From assembly GCF_000716715.1 (NCBI RefSeq), contig NZ_JNYJ01000056.1, forward strand, positions 1-55,308: 55,308 nt of DNA, written 5' to 3'. Source of the DNA: Dactylosporangium aurantiacum (GTDB lineage: Bacteria > Actinomycetota > Actinomycetes > Mycobacteriales > Micromonosporaceae). The translations under genes were made by a program, and so were the position numbers. Of this stretch, positions 35,962 through 44,178 are shown piece by piece. The notes under the pieces were generated by a model. That model saw nothing but the letters and a program-made list of their open reading frames with translations. It was not told where the DNA came from and did not search any database. How positions within the stretch are numbered: position 1 is the stretch's first letter; every line of letters starts with the position of its first letter.

Positions 35962-36930
35962 TCAGTCGCCCAGGGCCTCGTCGAGCTTGGCCTCGTCGCG
36001 CATGGTCTCGTCGCGCATGGTCTCGTCGAGCAGGGTCTCGTCGCGCATGGTCTCGTCGAGCATGGTCTCGTCGAGCAGGGCCTCGTTGAGCATGCGCCGG
36101 GCGAGGCCGGCGAAGGCCGGGTCGCGCTCGCGGTAGTACGGCAGCGCGACCAGCCCCATGCACAGCACCCAGCCGCGCGCCCGCGCCCACATCGCGTCGT
36201 CGGCGCCGACGGCGTCGCGGAACGTGCCGCGGTGCTCGGCGCCCAGCAGCGTCCAGGCGGGCATGACGTCGCAGGCCGGGTCGCCGACCCCGGCGCAGCC
36301 GAAGTCGATGACGCCGCTGACCCGCCCGCCGTCGGCCAGCACGTTGCCCGCGTGCAGGTCGCCGTGGCTCCACACCGGCGGCCCCTCCCAGGCGGGTGCG
36401 GCGAGCGCGGCCTGCCACAACCGGGTCGCGGCGGCGGTGTCCAGCTCGCCGTGCAGCTGCTCGATCGCGGCGCGGACCGCCGGGTCCCGCTCGGCGAGCG
36501 CCCCACCGCGGTAGCCGCGCGGCGCGCCGGTGGGGTCGACGGCCCGCAGCGCGGTGACGAACCCGGCGAGGTCGAGCGCGGCGCGCCGGTCCCTGAACGC
36601 CTCGCCGGTCGAGCCGGGCAGCCACCGCCCGACGGTCCACGGGAACGGGTACCCGTGCGCCGGCCCGCCGACCGCGACCGGCGCCGGGACCGGCAGCGGC
36701 AGCCGGGGCGCGAGCAGCGGCAGCCAGCGCCGGTCCCGCTCGATCTGCGCCACGCCGCCGGCCCGGCGCGGCAGCCGCACGACGAGGTCGTCGCCGAGGC
36801 GGTACATGGCGTTGTCGGTGCCCGGCGTGCCGACCGGTGCCACCGGCCGGTCCGTCCACTGTGGAAACTGCCCGGCCACGAGGCGCCGCACCAGCTCGAC
36901 GGAGGTCGGCGCGTCGCCGTCACGCATCAT
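35962..36930 (-). CDS. APH-family phosphotransferase with pentapeptide-repeat tail
   Basis: A 322-aa aminoglycoside phosphotransferase-like kinase. The catalytic loop HGDLHAGNVLADG and the metal-binding DFG-type motif VIDFGCAGVGD are intact; substrate specificity cannot be told and macrolide or small-molecule kinase activity is equally possible. The normal fold ends near residue 283. The last 35 residues are seven pentads (LLDET, MLDET, MRDET, LLDET, MRDET, MRDEA, KLDEA) encoded by a 15-bp tandem repeat, giving an acidic, probably helical tail. ATG 36930 or 36927. It lies directly after an ATPase remnant. Confidence 0.9.
   Translation of the reverse strand: MMRDGDAPTSVELVRRLVAGQFPQWTDRPVAPVGTPGTDNAMYRLGDDLVVRLPRRAGGVAQIERDRRWLPLLAPRLPLPVPAPVAVGGPAHGYPFPWTVGRWLPGSTGEAFRDRRAALDLAGFVTALRAVDPTGAPRGYRGGALAERDPAVRAAIEQLHGELDTAAATRLWQAALAAPAWEGPPVWSHGDLHAGNVLADGGRVSGVIDFGCAGVGDPACDVMPAWTLLGAEHRGTFRDAVGADDAMWARARGWVLCMGLVALPYYRERDPAFAGLARRMLNEALLDETMLDETMRDETLLDETMRDETMRDEAKLDEALGD
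35974..36078 (-). repeat. 15-bp x 7 tandem repeat in APH gene 3' end
   Basis: Seven 15-bp units in frame encode the consensus (L/M)(L/R)DE(T/A). On the plus strand the unit reads roughly CTCGTCGAGCATGGT or CTCGTCGCGCATGGT. The copies are very similar, pointing to recent expansion. Confidence 0.9.
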
Positions 36931-37021
36931 CGGAGCCGCTCCTCGATCGTGGTGATGGCCGCGGCACGGTGGTCTTCCCGGCGCCGGGCGCCCCGGTCAG
37001 AATGTACCGCCGGACATCCAT
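36920..37021 (-). pseudogene. Remnant of a P-loop AAA-type ATPase gene
   Basis: ATG 37021 has a good ribosome binding site (AAAGGAAG) and encodes MDVRRYILTGAPGAGKTTV, a classic Walker A start. The frame then runs into unrelated residues and stops at 36920. In the +1 frame the same DNA reads AAITTIEERLR followed by a stop that overlaps the APH start codon, as a coupled gene end would. This looks like an internal deletion with a frameshift that joined the first ~19 codons to the last ~11 of an ATPase of roughly 180 residues. Interpretation inferred from the two half-motifs. Confidence 0.6.
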
Positions 37022-37055
37022 TGACTTCCTTTCATCTACACAGTTCCATGCGTCT

Positions 37056-37829
37056 ATGCGAAAGTTGATGCGTTTGCTCGCAGCAGCACTGCTCACGGTC
37101 GGTGCATCGGCCGGGGCGGTCCTGGTGACCGCCGCACCGGCACACGCGGACGCCTGCTACACCTGGAGCGGCGTCCTGGCCCAGGGATCGTCGGGAGAAG
37201 CGGTCCGGCAGCTGCAGATCCGCGTGTCCGGCTATCCCGGCGCAGGCGCGGTCCTCGGACTCGACGGCCAGTACGGGCCCGCGACGAAGGCGGCGGTGGC
37301 CCGCTTCCAGGCGGCGTACGGCCTCACCGCCGACGGCGTCGCGGGGTCCGCCACGTTCGCCAAGCTCTACGCCCTGCAGGACGACGACTGCACCCCGGTC
37401 AACTTCAGCTACGCCGAGCTCAACAACTGCAACAGCACCTGGGCCGGCGGCAACGTCTCCGCCGCGACCGCCAAGGCCAACGCCCTCGTCACCATGTGGA
37501 AGCTGCAGGCGCTCCGGCACGCCCTCGGCGACCAGCCCATCCGGGTCACCAGCGGCTTCCGCAGCGTGTCGTGCAACAACGCGGTGGGCGGCGCCTCGTC
37601 CAGCCGCCACCTGTACGGCGACGCCGCCGACCTCGGCGCCGGCTCGCACTCCCTGTGCACCCTCGCCCAGGCGGCCCGCAACCACGGCTTCGCCGGCATC
37701 CTCGGCCCCGGCTACCCCGACCACAACGACCACACGCACGTCGACGGCCGCCCGAGCCGCTTCTGGTCCGCTCCCAACTGCGGCGTCGCCAGCCTCACCG
37801 GCGGCCTCGACCCCTTGGGCGACAACTAG
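37056..37829 (+). CDS. Secreted M15-type D,D-peptidase with peptidoglycan-binding domain
   Basis: A 257-aa exported protein. Signal peptide 1-31 (ending APAHA), a PG_binding_1 domain (about 45-115, LQIRVSGYPG, LDGQYGPATKAAVARFQ) and a peptidase M15_3-like domain (about 130-250). The zinc site is visible as SSRHLYGDAADLGA (His and Asp) and NDHTHVDGR (second His). It should cleave peptidoglycan stem peptides outside the cell. Several cysteines suggest disulfides. ATG 37056 (MRKLMRLL) or ATG 37068; no strong ribosome binding site. Confidence 0.9.
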   Translation: MRKLMRLLAAALLTVGASAGAVLVTAAPAHADACYTWSGVLAQGSSGEAVRQLQIRVSGYPGAGAVLGLDGQYGPATKAAVARFQAAYGLTADGVAGSATFAKLYALQDDDCTPVNFSYAELNNCNSTWAGGNVSAATAKANALVTMWKLQALRHALGDQPIRVTSGFRSVSCNNAVGGASSSRHLYGDAADLGAGSHSLCTLAQAARNHGFAGILGPGYPDHNDHTHVDGRPSRFWSAPNCGVASLTGGLDPLGDN

Positions 37830-37889
37830 CGCCCCTGGTACTGCCACTCCGGCGGGCGACCGGCATTGGTTGCCCCGCCCGCCGGTGGG

Positions 37890-37902
37890 TAGTCCTACCC
37901 GC
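37890..37902 (+). promoter_or_regulatory. -10 box TAGTCC inside palindrome, leaderless CBS gene
   Basis: TAGTCC (37890-37895) lies 7 nt before ATG 37903 with no ribosome binding site. It sits inside GGGTAGTCCTACCC (37887-37900), a near-perfect 14-bp dyad, so a regulator could cover the promoter. Confidence 0.45.
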
Positions 37903-38322
37903 ATGAACGAGCAGGTGAAAGACATCATGACCAGCGGCCCGGTCACCATCGACGTCAGCGAGTCCGTGGCCGCCGCGGCCGAGCTCATGCGCGAGGCCGA
38001 CGTCGGCGCGCTCGTCGTCACCGACACCAGCGGCGTCCGCGGCATCCTGACCGACCGCGACGTCACCGTCCGCGTGGTCGCCGCCGGCTGCGACCCGGCC
38101 ACCACCGCCGTCGGCGACGTCGTTGCCCCGGACCTCGTCGCCGTCTCGCCCCAGGACGACCTGGACACCGCGGTCGAGCTGATGCGTACCAACGCCCTGC
38201 GCCGCCTCCCCGTCCTCGACGGCGAACGCCTCGTCGGCATCGTCTCCCTCGGCGACCTCGCCATCGAACGCGACGCGACGTCCGCCCTCGCCGACATCAG
38301 CGCCCAGGCCCCCAACCACTGA
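37903..38322 (+). CDS. CBS-domain pair protein (Hrp1-like)
   Basis: A 139-aa protein made of two CBS domains (about 8-65 and 72-130; VKDIMTSGPVTIDVSESV, GILTDRDVTVRVVA, RRLPVLDGERLVGIVSLGDLA) and nothing else. Such proteins bind adenine nucleotides and act as energy sensors. Mycobacterial Hrp1 (Rv2626c), of the same type, belongs to the dormancy regulon. No consensus DosR box is seen here, only a GGGTAG dyad with similar geometry. Confidence 0.88.
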   Translation: MNEQVKDIMTSGPVTIDVSESVAAAAELMREADVGALVVTDTSGVRGILTDRDVTVRVVAAGCDPATTAVGDVVAPDLVAVSPQDDLDTAVELMRTNALRRLPVLDGERLVGIVSLGDLAIERDATSALADISAQAPNH

Positions 38323-38372
38323 TTTCCGCGTCGGCGTGTGGCAGACCGCGGCCGGATGGGTACCGGTCCCGT

Positions 38373-38642
38373 ATGAGCCACGAAACCACCGACGAAACCA
38401 CCGACGAAACCACCGACGAGAACGCCACCATGGGCACCACCGCCACCCCGGGCACCTCAGGCGCCGACGCCATCGACGACCCGGACCGCCCGAACGGCTC
38501 CACCGCCGGCGCCGCGACCCCGCTCGGCCTCGGCGGCCAGGCCGACGCACCCGGCCTGCCGTTCGACCACAAACCCGACTCGAGCGACCCCGCCCATGGC
38601 CCCCAGATCGCCACCGAACACGGCGAGGGCGGCGACACCTGA
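38373..38642 (+). CDS. Small acidic disordered protein with DETT repeats
   Basis: An 89-aa hydrophilic protein with an N-terminal 12-bp repeat encoding DETT three times, then a Gly/Ala/Pro/Asp-rich remainder without hydrophobic segments. No family recognised. TACCGG lies 6 nt before the ATG, which is leaderless geometry though a poor -10. Codon third positions are mostly G/C. It could be a real small protein between the CBS and DUF4279 genes; confidence is moderate. Confidence 0.45.
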   Translation: MSHETTDETTDETTDENATMGTTATPGTSGADAIDDPDRPNGSTAGAATPLGLGGQADAPGLPFDHKPDSSDPAHGPQIATEHGEGGDT

Positions 38643-38719
38643 CCCGACCACCAAGTACCGCCCCTGGCCGGACCGAACAATGCCGCGCCCACGCCGAGGG
38701 CGGCGCCTACCCTCCACCC

Positions 38720-39181
38720 GTGCACGTCAGTCAGTACGCCTACTTCGCGCTGTTCGGCCGCAGCACGCCGGCGGCAGCGATGGCCGCCGTCCTCGGACTC
38801 GAACCCGACGAGACCACGGTCCGCGGCAGCCGCATCCCCGAGCCCAAGGCCGTCCCGGTCCGGCACGCGTGGAAGGTCGTCTGCCGCGAACCGGGACTGT
38901 GCGTCGACGAGCAGATCGCCCACATCGTGCACCGTCTCGCACCTCACACCCAGGCGATCGCCACCCTGGCGAACCGCTTGGTCACGGAGGGCGAAGGCTG
39001 CGGCGCGGTCCTGGAGGTCGTGCGATACTTCAATGGCGAGGGCGGCGGCGACGCCTTCACCGCGGCGCCGGACCTGTTTGGCTGGCACCTCGACCGCGAG
39101 GTCCTCGACTTCCTCCACGCCACCGGAGCGGTTCTGGACGTCGACGAGTACGACATGATTCCGGCCCCCGTCACCGACTGA
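38720..39181 (+). CDS. DUF4279-like protein
   Basis: A 153-aa protein matching the pattern of DUF4279 proteins (VSQYAYFALFGRSTPAAAMAAVLGLEPDETTVRG near the N-terminus, a TLANRLVTEG segment, and a C-terminal half ending FLHATGAVLDVDEYDM). Function unknown. GTG 38720 has TACCCT exactly 6 nt upstream, so a leaderless transcript is likely. It is the last gene before the long repetitive gene-free region. Confidence 0.75.
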   Translation: MHVSQYAYFALFGRSTPAAAMAAVLGLEPDETTVRGSRIPEPKAVPVRHAWKVVCREPGLCVDEQIAHIVHRLAPHTQAIATLANRLVTEGEGCGAVLEVVRYFNGEGGGDAFTAAPDLFGWHLDREVLDFLHATGAVLDVDEYDMIPAPVTD

Positions 39182-40040
39182 CTCTCGCCACCGGCTGGGA
39201 CTCGCCGCCGACCGGGACTCGCCGCTGGCGCGATCGAGCCGGCACCGTCGAGACGCAGCCCTCCACGCGCCGGCCACGCCGAGCGATGGCGACGACCGCG
39301 ACCGCGACCATGCGAACCGCGACCCGAGGGCAGCGCGGGCAGGCACTTCACGAGACGTCGCGCCGGCGGTCGATGGGTATCACAGGCGGCCGCCCCAGGC
39401 CCGACCGCACCGCGGCGTGGCCGTGTCGGGCTGGTCGGATTGTGCTAGTCGGGACGGCCTCCGGCAATGGCGAGCTGGCTGGGGCCGGTGCGCTGGTTGC
39501 GGTGGAGGCCGTGGTGAAGCCTGATCGTGGTGAGCCTGATCGTGGTGAGGCCTGATCGTGTGAAGCCTTATCGTGGTGGTGCCTGGTCGTGGTTGGGAGC
39601 CATGGTGAGCCTGATCGTGGTGGCCTGGTTGTGGTGTGCCGCCTGGTCGTGGCGGGGTCCGGCCGAGGCGGTGCTTCGACCGCGTGGCACCCCGGTCGGG
39701 GATGGACCCGGGCATGGTGGGGGCGCGTTGTGGCCGAGGCCGCCTCTCCACCGCCGTTGCGCAGGCCGCGCTATGGTCGGGTCGGCGCGTGGTCGGGCCT
39801 GTCACCCGCTCGCTGTCGCGTGGACCCGCGGTCTGGCTGGGGCGCGGTGTGATCGGGTCCGTCGTCCGCTCGCCGTCGTGCAGACCGGGTGTGGTCGGGA
39901 CGGGGTGTGGCCGGGGCGCGGTGTGGTCGGGGCCGTCACCGGCTCGCTGTCGCTAGGCCAGGATGTCGTCCGGTCGGAGCGTGGTCGGGTCCGTCAATCG
40001 ATGGCCGTCGGAACAGCCTGCGGCAGGGGCCGGTCAGGGC

Positions 40041-40489
40041 GTGGATGGGTCACGCCGTGGATGGGTCGGTGGGCGGATCAATCTGCGGGTGGGCGGGCCA
40101 GGGCGTGGGCGTGTTGGGGCGTGGACGAGTGGGCGGATCGGACGGCGGGTCGATTGGCGGGCGGATCACGGCGCGGGCGGGTCACGGCGCGGGCGGTGGA
40201 CGGCGCGGGCGGGTCACGGCCCAGGCGGGTCACGGCGCGGGCGGGTCACGGCGCGGGCGGGTCACGGCCCAGGCAGGTCACGGCCCAGGCAGGTCACGGC
40301 CCGGGCGGGTCACGGCCCAGGCAGGTCACGGCCCAGGCAGGTCACGGCCCAGGCAGGTCACGGCGCGGGCGGGTCACGGCGCGGGCGGGTCACGGCGCGG
40401 GCGGGTCACGGCGTGGATGGATCACGGCGTGGATGGGTCGGTGGGCGGATCAATCTGCGGGCGGGTTGGTCAGGGCGTGGGCGTGTTGG
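40041..40489. repeat. 77-bp direct repeats flanking the 16-bp array
   Basis: The segment at 40041-40117 recurs at 40413-40489 with about nine mismatches. Both copies contain GGTGGGCGGATCAATCTGCG and end CAGGGCGTGGGCGTGTTGG. The second copy begins within the last two units of the 16-bp array, so the array may have grown between or out of the duplicated ends. Confidence 0.85.
40165..40436. repeat. 17-copy 16-bp tandem array
   Basis: Exactly 272 bp, 17 contiguous units of 16 bp with no indels. Unit types are GTCACGGCGCGGGCGG, GTCACGGCCCAGGCAG and GTCACGGCCCAGGCGG, with a few variants (a TGGACGG unit, and two GCGTGGATGG units at the end). Because 16 is not a multiple of 3, it is not a coding repeat. 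Variants are clustered (CAGGCAG units together), as expected from local unit duplication. It has no spacers and so is not CRISPR. Confidence 0.95.
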
Positions 40490-40560
40490 CGGATCGGTCG
40501 GCGGGTGGATAGATCGGCAGGCGCACGGATCGGCAGGCGCGTGGGCCACGGGCGGCTAGG

Positions 40561-41694
40561 TCAGGGGGCGGGTGGGGTGCGGAGCGGGACGACGAGGTAG
40601 TGCAGGTCTGGGGACGAGGGGGCGGTGGCCGTGACGGCGGTGGCTCGCATGGCCTCCTGGAAGCGGAGCTGGACCGGGTGGCGGGGGAAGGCGCGCAGGG
40701 CGTCGGTGAGCAGGCGGGCCTGGAACGAGCGGGTGGTGGGGCTGCCGTCGACGGTGGCCTTGATGGTCTGCTCCGACTCGCCGGTCAAGGGATCTTCGGC
40801 GCGGATGAGCAGGGCGCCCTCGATGGGCTGGAGGGTGACGCGGCCGTGGGGGCCGCCGTAGGTGGCGGCGCGGTCGACGGCTTGGGCGAGGGTGTCGGCG
40901 TCGACCTCGACGGTGCAGACCGCGGTGACGTCGAGCAGGCGGGACAGCTGGGCGTCGGGATAGCCGCCGCCGATGGTGGCGGTGATGATGCTGCCGCCGT
41001 CCCAGGACAGGGCGAACAGGTCGTCGTCGGCGTGGATGTGGACCGTGGTGACGCGACCGAGGTGCTGGGCGGCGCGGGTCAGCACGGCGGCGGGGATGAG
41101 GGCTTCGACCCTTGACGTGCTGGCCGCGCCGCGCCCGGCGGAGTCGGGGGGCGCGGGCTGCCACGGGATGGCGGCGGTGGCCAGGCGGAAGCGGTCCGTC
41201 GCGAACAACGTCAGGGCGTCAGCGTGGGTGCGCAGGCGGACGCCGGTGAACATCGGCAGGGCGTGCTCGCGGGACGCGGCGCCCGCGACGGGGACCGCGG
41301 CGGCGCGCAGGACCTCGCCCGGGACCGAGCCGAGGAGCGGGGGCAGATCGGCGGCGGGCGGGACGGCGTCGGGGAGGCTGGGCAGGGCGAACCGGGCGCC
41401 CGGCACGCGGATGGCCAGGCGGCCGCCCTGCACGGTGAGGCGCGCGTCGGCCGGGTCGAGGGCGGTCAGGGTGTCGGCCAGCCCGCGGCGCGGCACGATG
41501 ACCTCGCCCGGGGTGTGGACGGTGGCGGGCACGCGCAGGTGGACGGTCACCTCGCCGTCGGTGGCGAGCAGGTGCAGGCCCGTGTCGTCGGCGCGCAGCA
41601 GGGCACCGGCGTGGGCGGGGTGCAGGGTCCTGGCGGTGAGCAGCCGGGTCATCAGTGCGGCGGCCGCGGCGAGCCCCGATGCGGTGACGTCCAT
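40561..41694 (-). CDS. DNA polymerase III beta-clamp paralogue (DnaN-like)
   Basis: A 377-aa sliding-clamp homologue with three clamp domains. Recognisable segments are MFTGVRLRTHADALTLFATD with RFRLATA (domain 2) and the conserved C-terminal HYLVVPLR, equivalent to the VMPMR end of DnaN. The usual dnaN neighbours (dnaA, recF, gyrB) are absent, so it is a second clamp rather than the replicative one. It could serve repair or a specialised polymerase. ATG 41694 has TAGGTT 7 nt upstream (leaderless). It is divergent from the chemosensory operon, and its 3' end abuts the repeat region. Confidence 0.88.
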   Translation of the reverse strand: MDVTASGLAAAAALMTRLLTARTLHPAHAGALLRADDTGLHLLATDGEVTVHLRVPATVHTPGEVIVPRRGLADTLTALDPADARLTVQGGRLAIRVPGARFALPSLPDAVPPAADLPPLLGSVPGEVLRAAAVPVAGAASREHALPMFTGVRLRTHADALTLFATDRFRLATAAIPWQPAPPDSAGRGAASTSRVEALIPAAVLTRAAQHLGRVTTVHIHADDDLFALSWDGGSIITATIGGGYPDAQLSRLLDVTAVCTVEVDADTLAQAVDRAATYGGPHGRVTLQPIEGALLIRAEDPLTGESEQTIKATVDGSPTTRSFQARLLTDALRAFPRHPVQLRFQEAMRATAVTATAPSSPDLHYLVVPLRTPPAP

Positions 41695-41699
41695 GCCGC

Positions 41700-41781
41700 G
41701 CAACCTACCGCCAGGGTACGACAAAAAACCGCCTCACCCGATAGCGGTAAAAAACCGACCTTTGCCGCATATCATGATCGC
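41700..41781. promoter_or_regulatory. Divergent promoter region, clamp paralogue and chemosensory operon
   Basis: This 87-bp gap is AT-richer than its surroundings. On the minus strand TAGGTT (7 nt from ATG 41694) and on the plus strand TATCAT (41770-41775, 6 nt from GTG 41782) are good -10 boxes. AAAAAACCG occurs at 41723-41731 and 41749-41757 (26-bp period), and ACCG...CGGT makes a dyad between them, candidates for a shared regulator. Confidence 0.6.
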
Positions 41782-42231
41782 GTGGCGAACACCGCTGTCA
41801 CGGGGCTGTCGCTGGTCTTCGGCGTCGGCGACCTGTTGTGTGCCCTCGCACTGCGCGACGTGGTGGAGACGATCCGGCCGCTGCCGGTGCAGCCGCTCGC
41901 CGGCACCGCCGACGTCCTGCTCGGCGTCAGCGTGATCCGCGGGCTGGCCGTCCCGGTCGTGGACACCGCCCGCCTGCTCGGGGCGGCGGCGGAGGCACCG
42001 TGCCGGTTCGTGACGACCCGCACCGAGCAGGGTCCGCTCGCGTACGCCACCGGGCCCGTCCGCGGTGTCCTGCCGGTCGAACCAGACCCCGGCCGGCCGC
42101 CACCGCCGATGCTCGCCGCCGCCGCGACCCGGCTCGTGGCCGCGGTCGGCGTGCTGGACTCCAGGCCACTGCTGTTCCTGCGCGGCGCAGGACCGGCGAC
42201 CGAGCTCAGGGCGGCCCCCGATGCGGCGTGA
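41782..42231 (+). CDS. CheW-like scaffold protein (WspB-like position)
   Basis: A 149-aa CheW-domain protein, first gene of the chemosensory operon. The fold is recognised from the N-terminal strand region (SLVFGVGDLLCALALRDVVETI) and the VSVIRGLAVPVVDTARLLG segment. It should couple the receptor to CheA at the membrane array. The GTG start appears leaderless (TATCAT 6 nt upstream). Its end overlaps the CheR-type gene by 11 nt. Sequence conservation is modest, as in WspB-type CheW proteins. Confidence 0.85.
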   Translation: MANTAVTGLSLVFGVGDLLCALALRDVVETIRPLPVQPLAGTADVLLGVSVIRGLAVPVVDTARLLGAAAEAPCRFVTTRTEQGPLAYATGPVRGVLPVEPDPGRPPPPMLAAAATRLVAAVGVLDSRPLLFLRGAGPATELRAAPDAA

Positions 42232-43588
42232 CGACACCATCACGCGCCTGCGCGGGCTGCTGGCGCAGCGGCTCGGCATGACGTTCGACGACACGCGCGA
42301 CCCGCAGCTCGCCGAGATCCTGCACGCCCGCGCCACCCAGCACGGCCTGTCCGGCCGCGGCTACCTCGACCGGCTCGGCACCGCCTGGAGCAACGAGCTG
42401 GCCGCGCTCGCCGAGGCGGTCACCATCAACGAGACGTACTTCTTCCGCAACGTCGAACAGTTCAACGTACTGGCGGAGGTCGTCCTGCCGGAGCGGGTCC
42501 GCGCCCGGTCCGCCGAGCGGGTGCTGCGGCTGCTGTCGGTCGGCTGCTCCACCGGCGAAGAGGCGTACACCCTGGCGATGGTCACGGCCGAGCGCGTCGA
42601 CCCCCGCTGGGACGTGTCGATCACCGGGCTCGACGTGAACCGCGGCGCGCTGCGGGTCGCCGCGGCGGGCCGGTACTCGCGGTGGTCGCTGCGGGAGACC
42701 CCGGCCGCCGCGCAGCACCGCTGGTTCCGCACCGTCGCCGAGGGCGTCGAGATCGACGAGCGGCTCCGCGGCCGGGTGCGGTTCCTGGAGTACAACGCCG
42801 CCAACGACGACCCGCTGCTGTTCGCCCCCGACACGTACGACGTCGTGTTCTGCCGAAACCTGCTGATGTACCTGACCCCGGCCACGGCCGCCGCCCTGGT
42901 CGCCCGGACCACCCGCGCCCTCGCACCCGGCGGCTACCTGTTCCTCGGCCACACCGACACGCTCGGCAGCCGGCCGCCGGCCCTGACGGTCCAGCACAGC
43001 CACGGCACGTTCTACTACCAGAAGGGCGTACGACACCAGCAGCCCCCGGAACCGCGGCCCGCGCAGCCCGTCCGCCGGCGCGTCCACCACCAGCCCCGCC
43101 AGCGCGACCACGTCCTGCACCTGGTCCAGGAGGAGCGCTTCGGCGACGCCCTCGCGGCCCTCGACGGCATCGGTACCGCCGAAGCCGACCGCCCCGACGT
43201 CATGCTCGTGCGCGGCGCGGTCCTGGCCCACCTCGGCGACACCGGACGGGCCGCGGCGGTGTGCCGCCGGCTGCTGGACCGCGACGCGCTCAACCCGGAC
43301 GCGCACCACCTGCTCGCCGAGTGCCTCGAAGGCGACGGCGAGACCGCCACGGCGCTGGAGCACCACCGGATGGCCGCGCACCTCGACGCCGGCTTCGCCA
43401 TGCCGCGGCTGCGGCTGGGGCTGATCGCCCGCCGCCGCGGCGACCTGGGCACCGCCGAGCGCGAGCTCGACCGCGCCGTGACCCTGCTGCGGCACGAGAG
43501 CGACGAGCGCATCCTGCTGTTCGGCGGCGGCTTCGGCCGGGGCGCCCTCATCGCCCTGTGCCACGCTGAACTGGCCGCCGCCCGATGA
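42221..43588 (+). CDS. CheR methyltransferase with TPR domain (WspC-like)
   Basis: A 455-aa CheR-type enzyme that should methylate receptor glutamates using SAM. The N-terminal CheR domain is followed by the SAM-binding [17 protein letters not shown] and the [12 protein letters not shown] motif. After about residue 270 comes a TPR-like helical region ([20 protein letters not shown] and following), the architecture of WspC and FrzF rather than flagellar CheR. ATG 42221 lies within the CheW gene, and the end overlaps the next gene by ATGA. Confidence 0.93.
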   Translation: MRRDDTITRLRGLLAQRLGMTFDDTRDPQLAEILHARATQHGLSGRGYLDRLGTAWSNELAALAEAVTINETYFFRNVEQFNVLAEVVLPERVRARSAERVLRLLSVGCSTGEEAYTLAMVTAERVDPRWDVSITGLDVNRGALRVAAAGRYSRWSLRETPAAAQHRWFRTVAEGVEIDERLRGRVRFLEYNAANDDPLLFAPDTYDVVFCRNLLMYLTPATAAALVARTTRALAPGGYLFLGHTDTLGSRPPALTVQHSHGTFYYQKGVRHQQPPEPRPAQPVRRRVHHQPRQRDHVLHLVQEERFGDALAALDGIGTAEADRPDVMLVRGAVLAHLGDTGRAAAVCRRLLDRDALNPDAHHLLAECLEGDGETATALEHHRMAAHLDAGFAMPRLRLGLIARRRGDLGTAERELDRAVTLLRHESDERILLFGGGFGRGALIALCHAELAAAR

Positions 43589-44178
43589 GCACCACCGACG
43601 CCGCGACCCGCGAGGTCACCGCGAAGCCCGACCAGCAGGCCGCCGGGAAAGCCGACCTGCGGCAGCGCCTGGCGCAGCTGCGCGACTCGTTCGACCGCTC
43701 CTTCGCCGACCCGCACCGCGAGCAGGTCACCGGCTTCGACGACCTGCTGGCGGTCCGCGTCGGCGGCCACCGGTACGCGCTGCGCCTCACCCAGGCCGCC
43801 GGCCTTTTCCCGGACCGGCCGGTGACCCGGCTGCCCGGCCCCCTGCCGGCCCTGCGCGGCGTGGCGAGCTTCCGCGGCTCGATCGTGCCCGTCTACGACC
43901 TCGGCGCCGTCTTCGGCCACCCCGTCCCCGAGACCGCCCGCTGGCTGGTCCTCGCCGCCGGCGAGCCGCCCGTCGCGCTCGCCTTCGAGGAGCTGGACGG
44001 GCACCTGCGCGTACCGAGCGACGCCATCGTCGAGGAGTCGACCGGCCACGGTCCCCGGGGCTGCCTGCGTGGCATCGTCCCGCTGGACGGCGGCGCCCGG
44101 CCGATCGTGGACGTCCCGGCGGTGCGGGCCGCGATCCGACGACTGACCGGCACCACCGCGGGAGACGGGGAACGATGA
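43585..44178 (+). CDS. CheW-like scaffold protein 2 (WspD-like position)
   Basis: A 197-aa CheW protein with an N-terminal helical extension (about 1-50) before the CheW fold ([41 protein letters not shown]). This size and extension match WspD rather than classical CheW. It is linked by ATGA overlaps at both ends. Two CheW proteins flanking a CheR-TPR is the diagnostic order of Wsp-type operons. Confidence 0.92.
   Translation: MSTTDAATREVTAKPDQQAAGKADLRQRLAQLRDSFDRSFADPHREQVTGFDDLLAVRVGGHRYALRLTQAAGLFPDRPVTRLPGPLPALRGVASFRGSIVPVYDLGAVFGHPVPETARWLVLAAGEPPVALAFEELDGHLRVPSDAIVEESTGHGPRGCLRGIVPLDGGARPIVDVPAVRAAIRRLTGTTAGDGER

Larger units (their letters stand above)
39182..40560. repeat. Gene-free region of nested tandem repeats
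   Basis: About 1.4 kb with no convincing gene: all long frames are low-complexity and change register with the repeats. It is G-rich on the plus strand. The parts are degenerate CCTGATCGTGGTGA-type units (39515-39630); four dispersed copies of a ~36-bp unit (near 39784, 39841, 39915 and 39976, core GTGGTCGGGTCCGTC...CGCTCG); a 77-bp direct repeat (40041-40117 and 40413-40489); and a 17 x 16-bp array between those. It lies just beyond the 3' end of the sliding-clamp paralogue. Confidence 0.85.

Noticed and set aside
37021..37043. Promoter TTGACT for the M15 peptidase gene
   Set aside because: The hexamer is present but no -10 box lies at an acceptable distance. It overlaps the start of the ATPase remnant on the other strand.
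40165..40436. CRISPR array
   Set aside because: Units are contiguous with no unique spacers, and no cas genes are present.
40165..40560. Plasmid or chromosomal origin with iterons
   Set aside because: A DnaN-like gene is adjacent, but there is no initiator gene, no AT-rich unwinding region and no DnaA-box cluster. Kept only as a repeat of unknown role.
39527..40600. Plus-strand frames of 100-357 codons in the repeat region
   Set aside because: They only read the 16-bp and related repeats in different registers (16 is not divisible by 3) and lack any domain or ribosome binding site.
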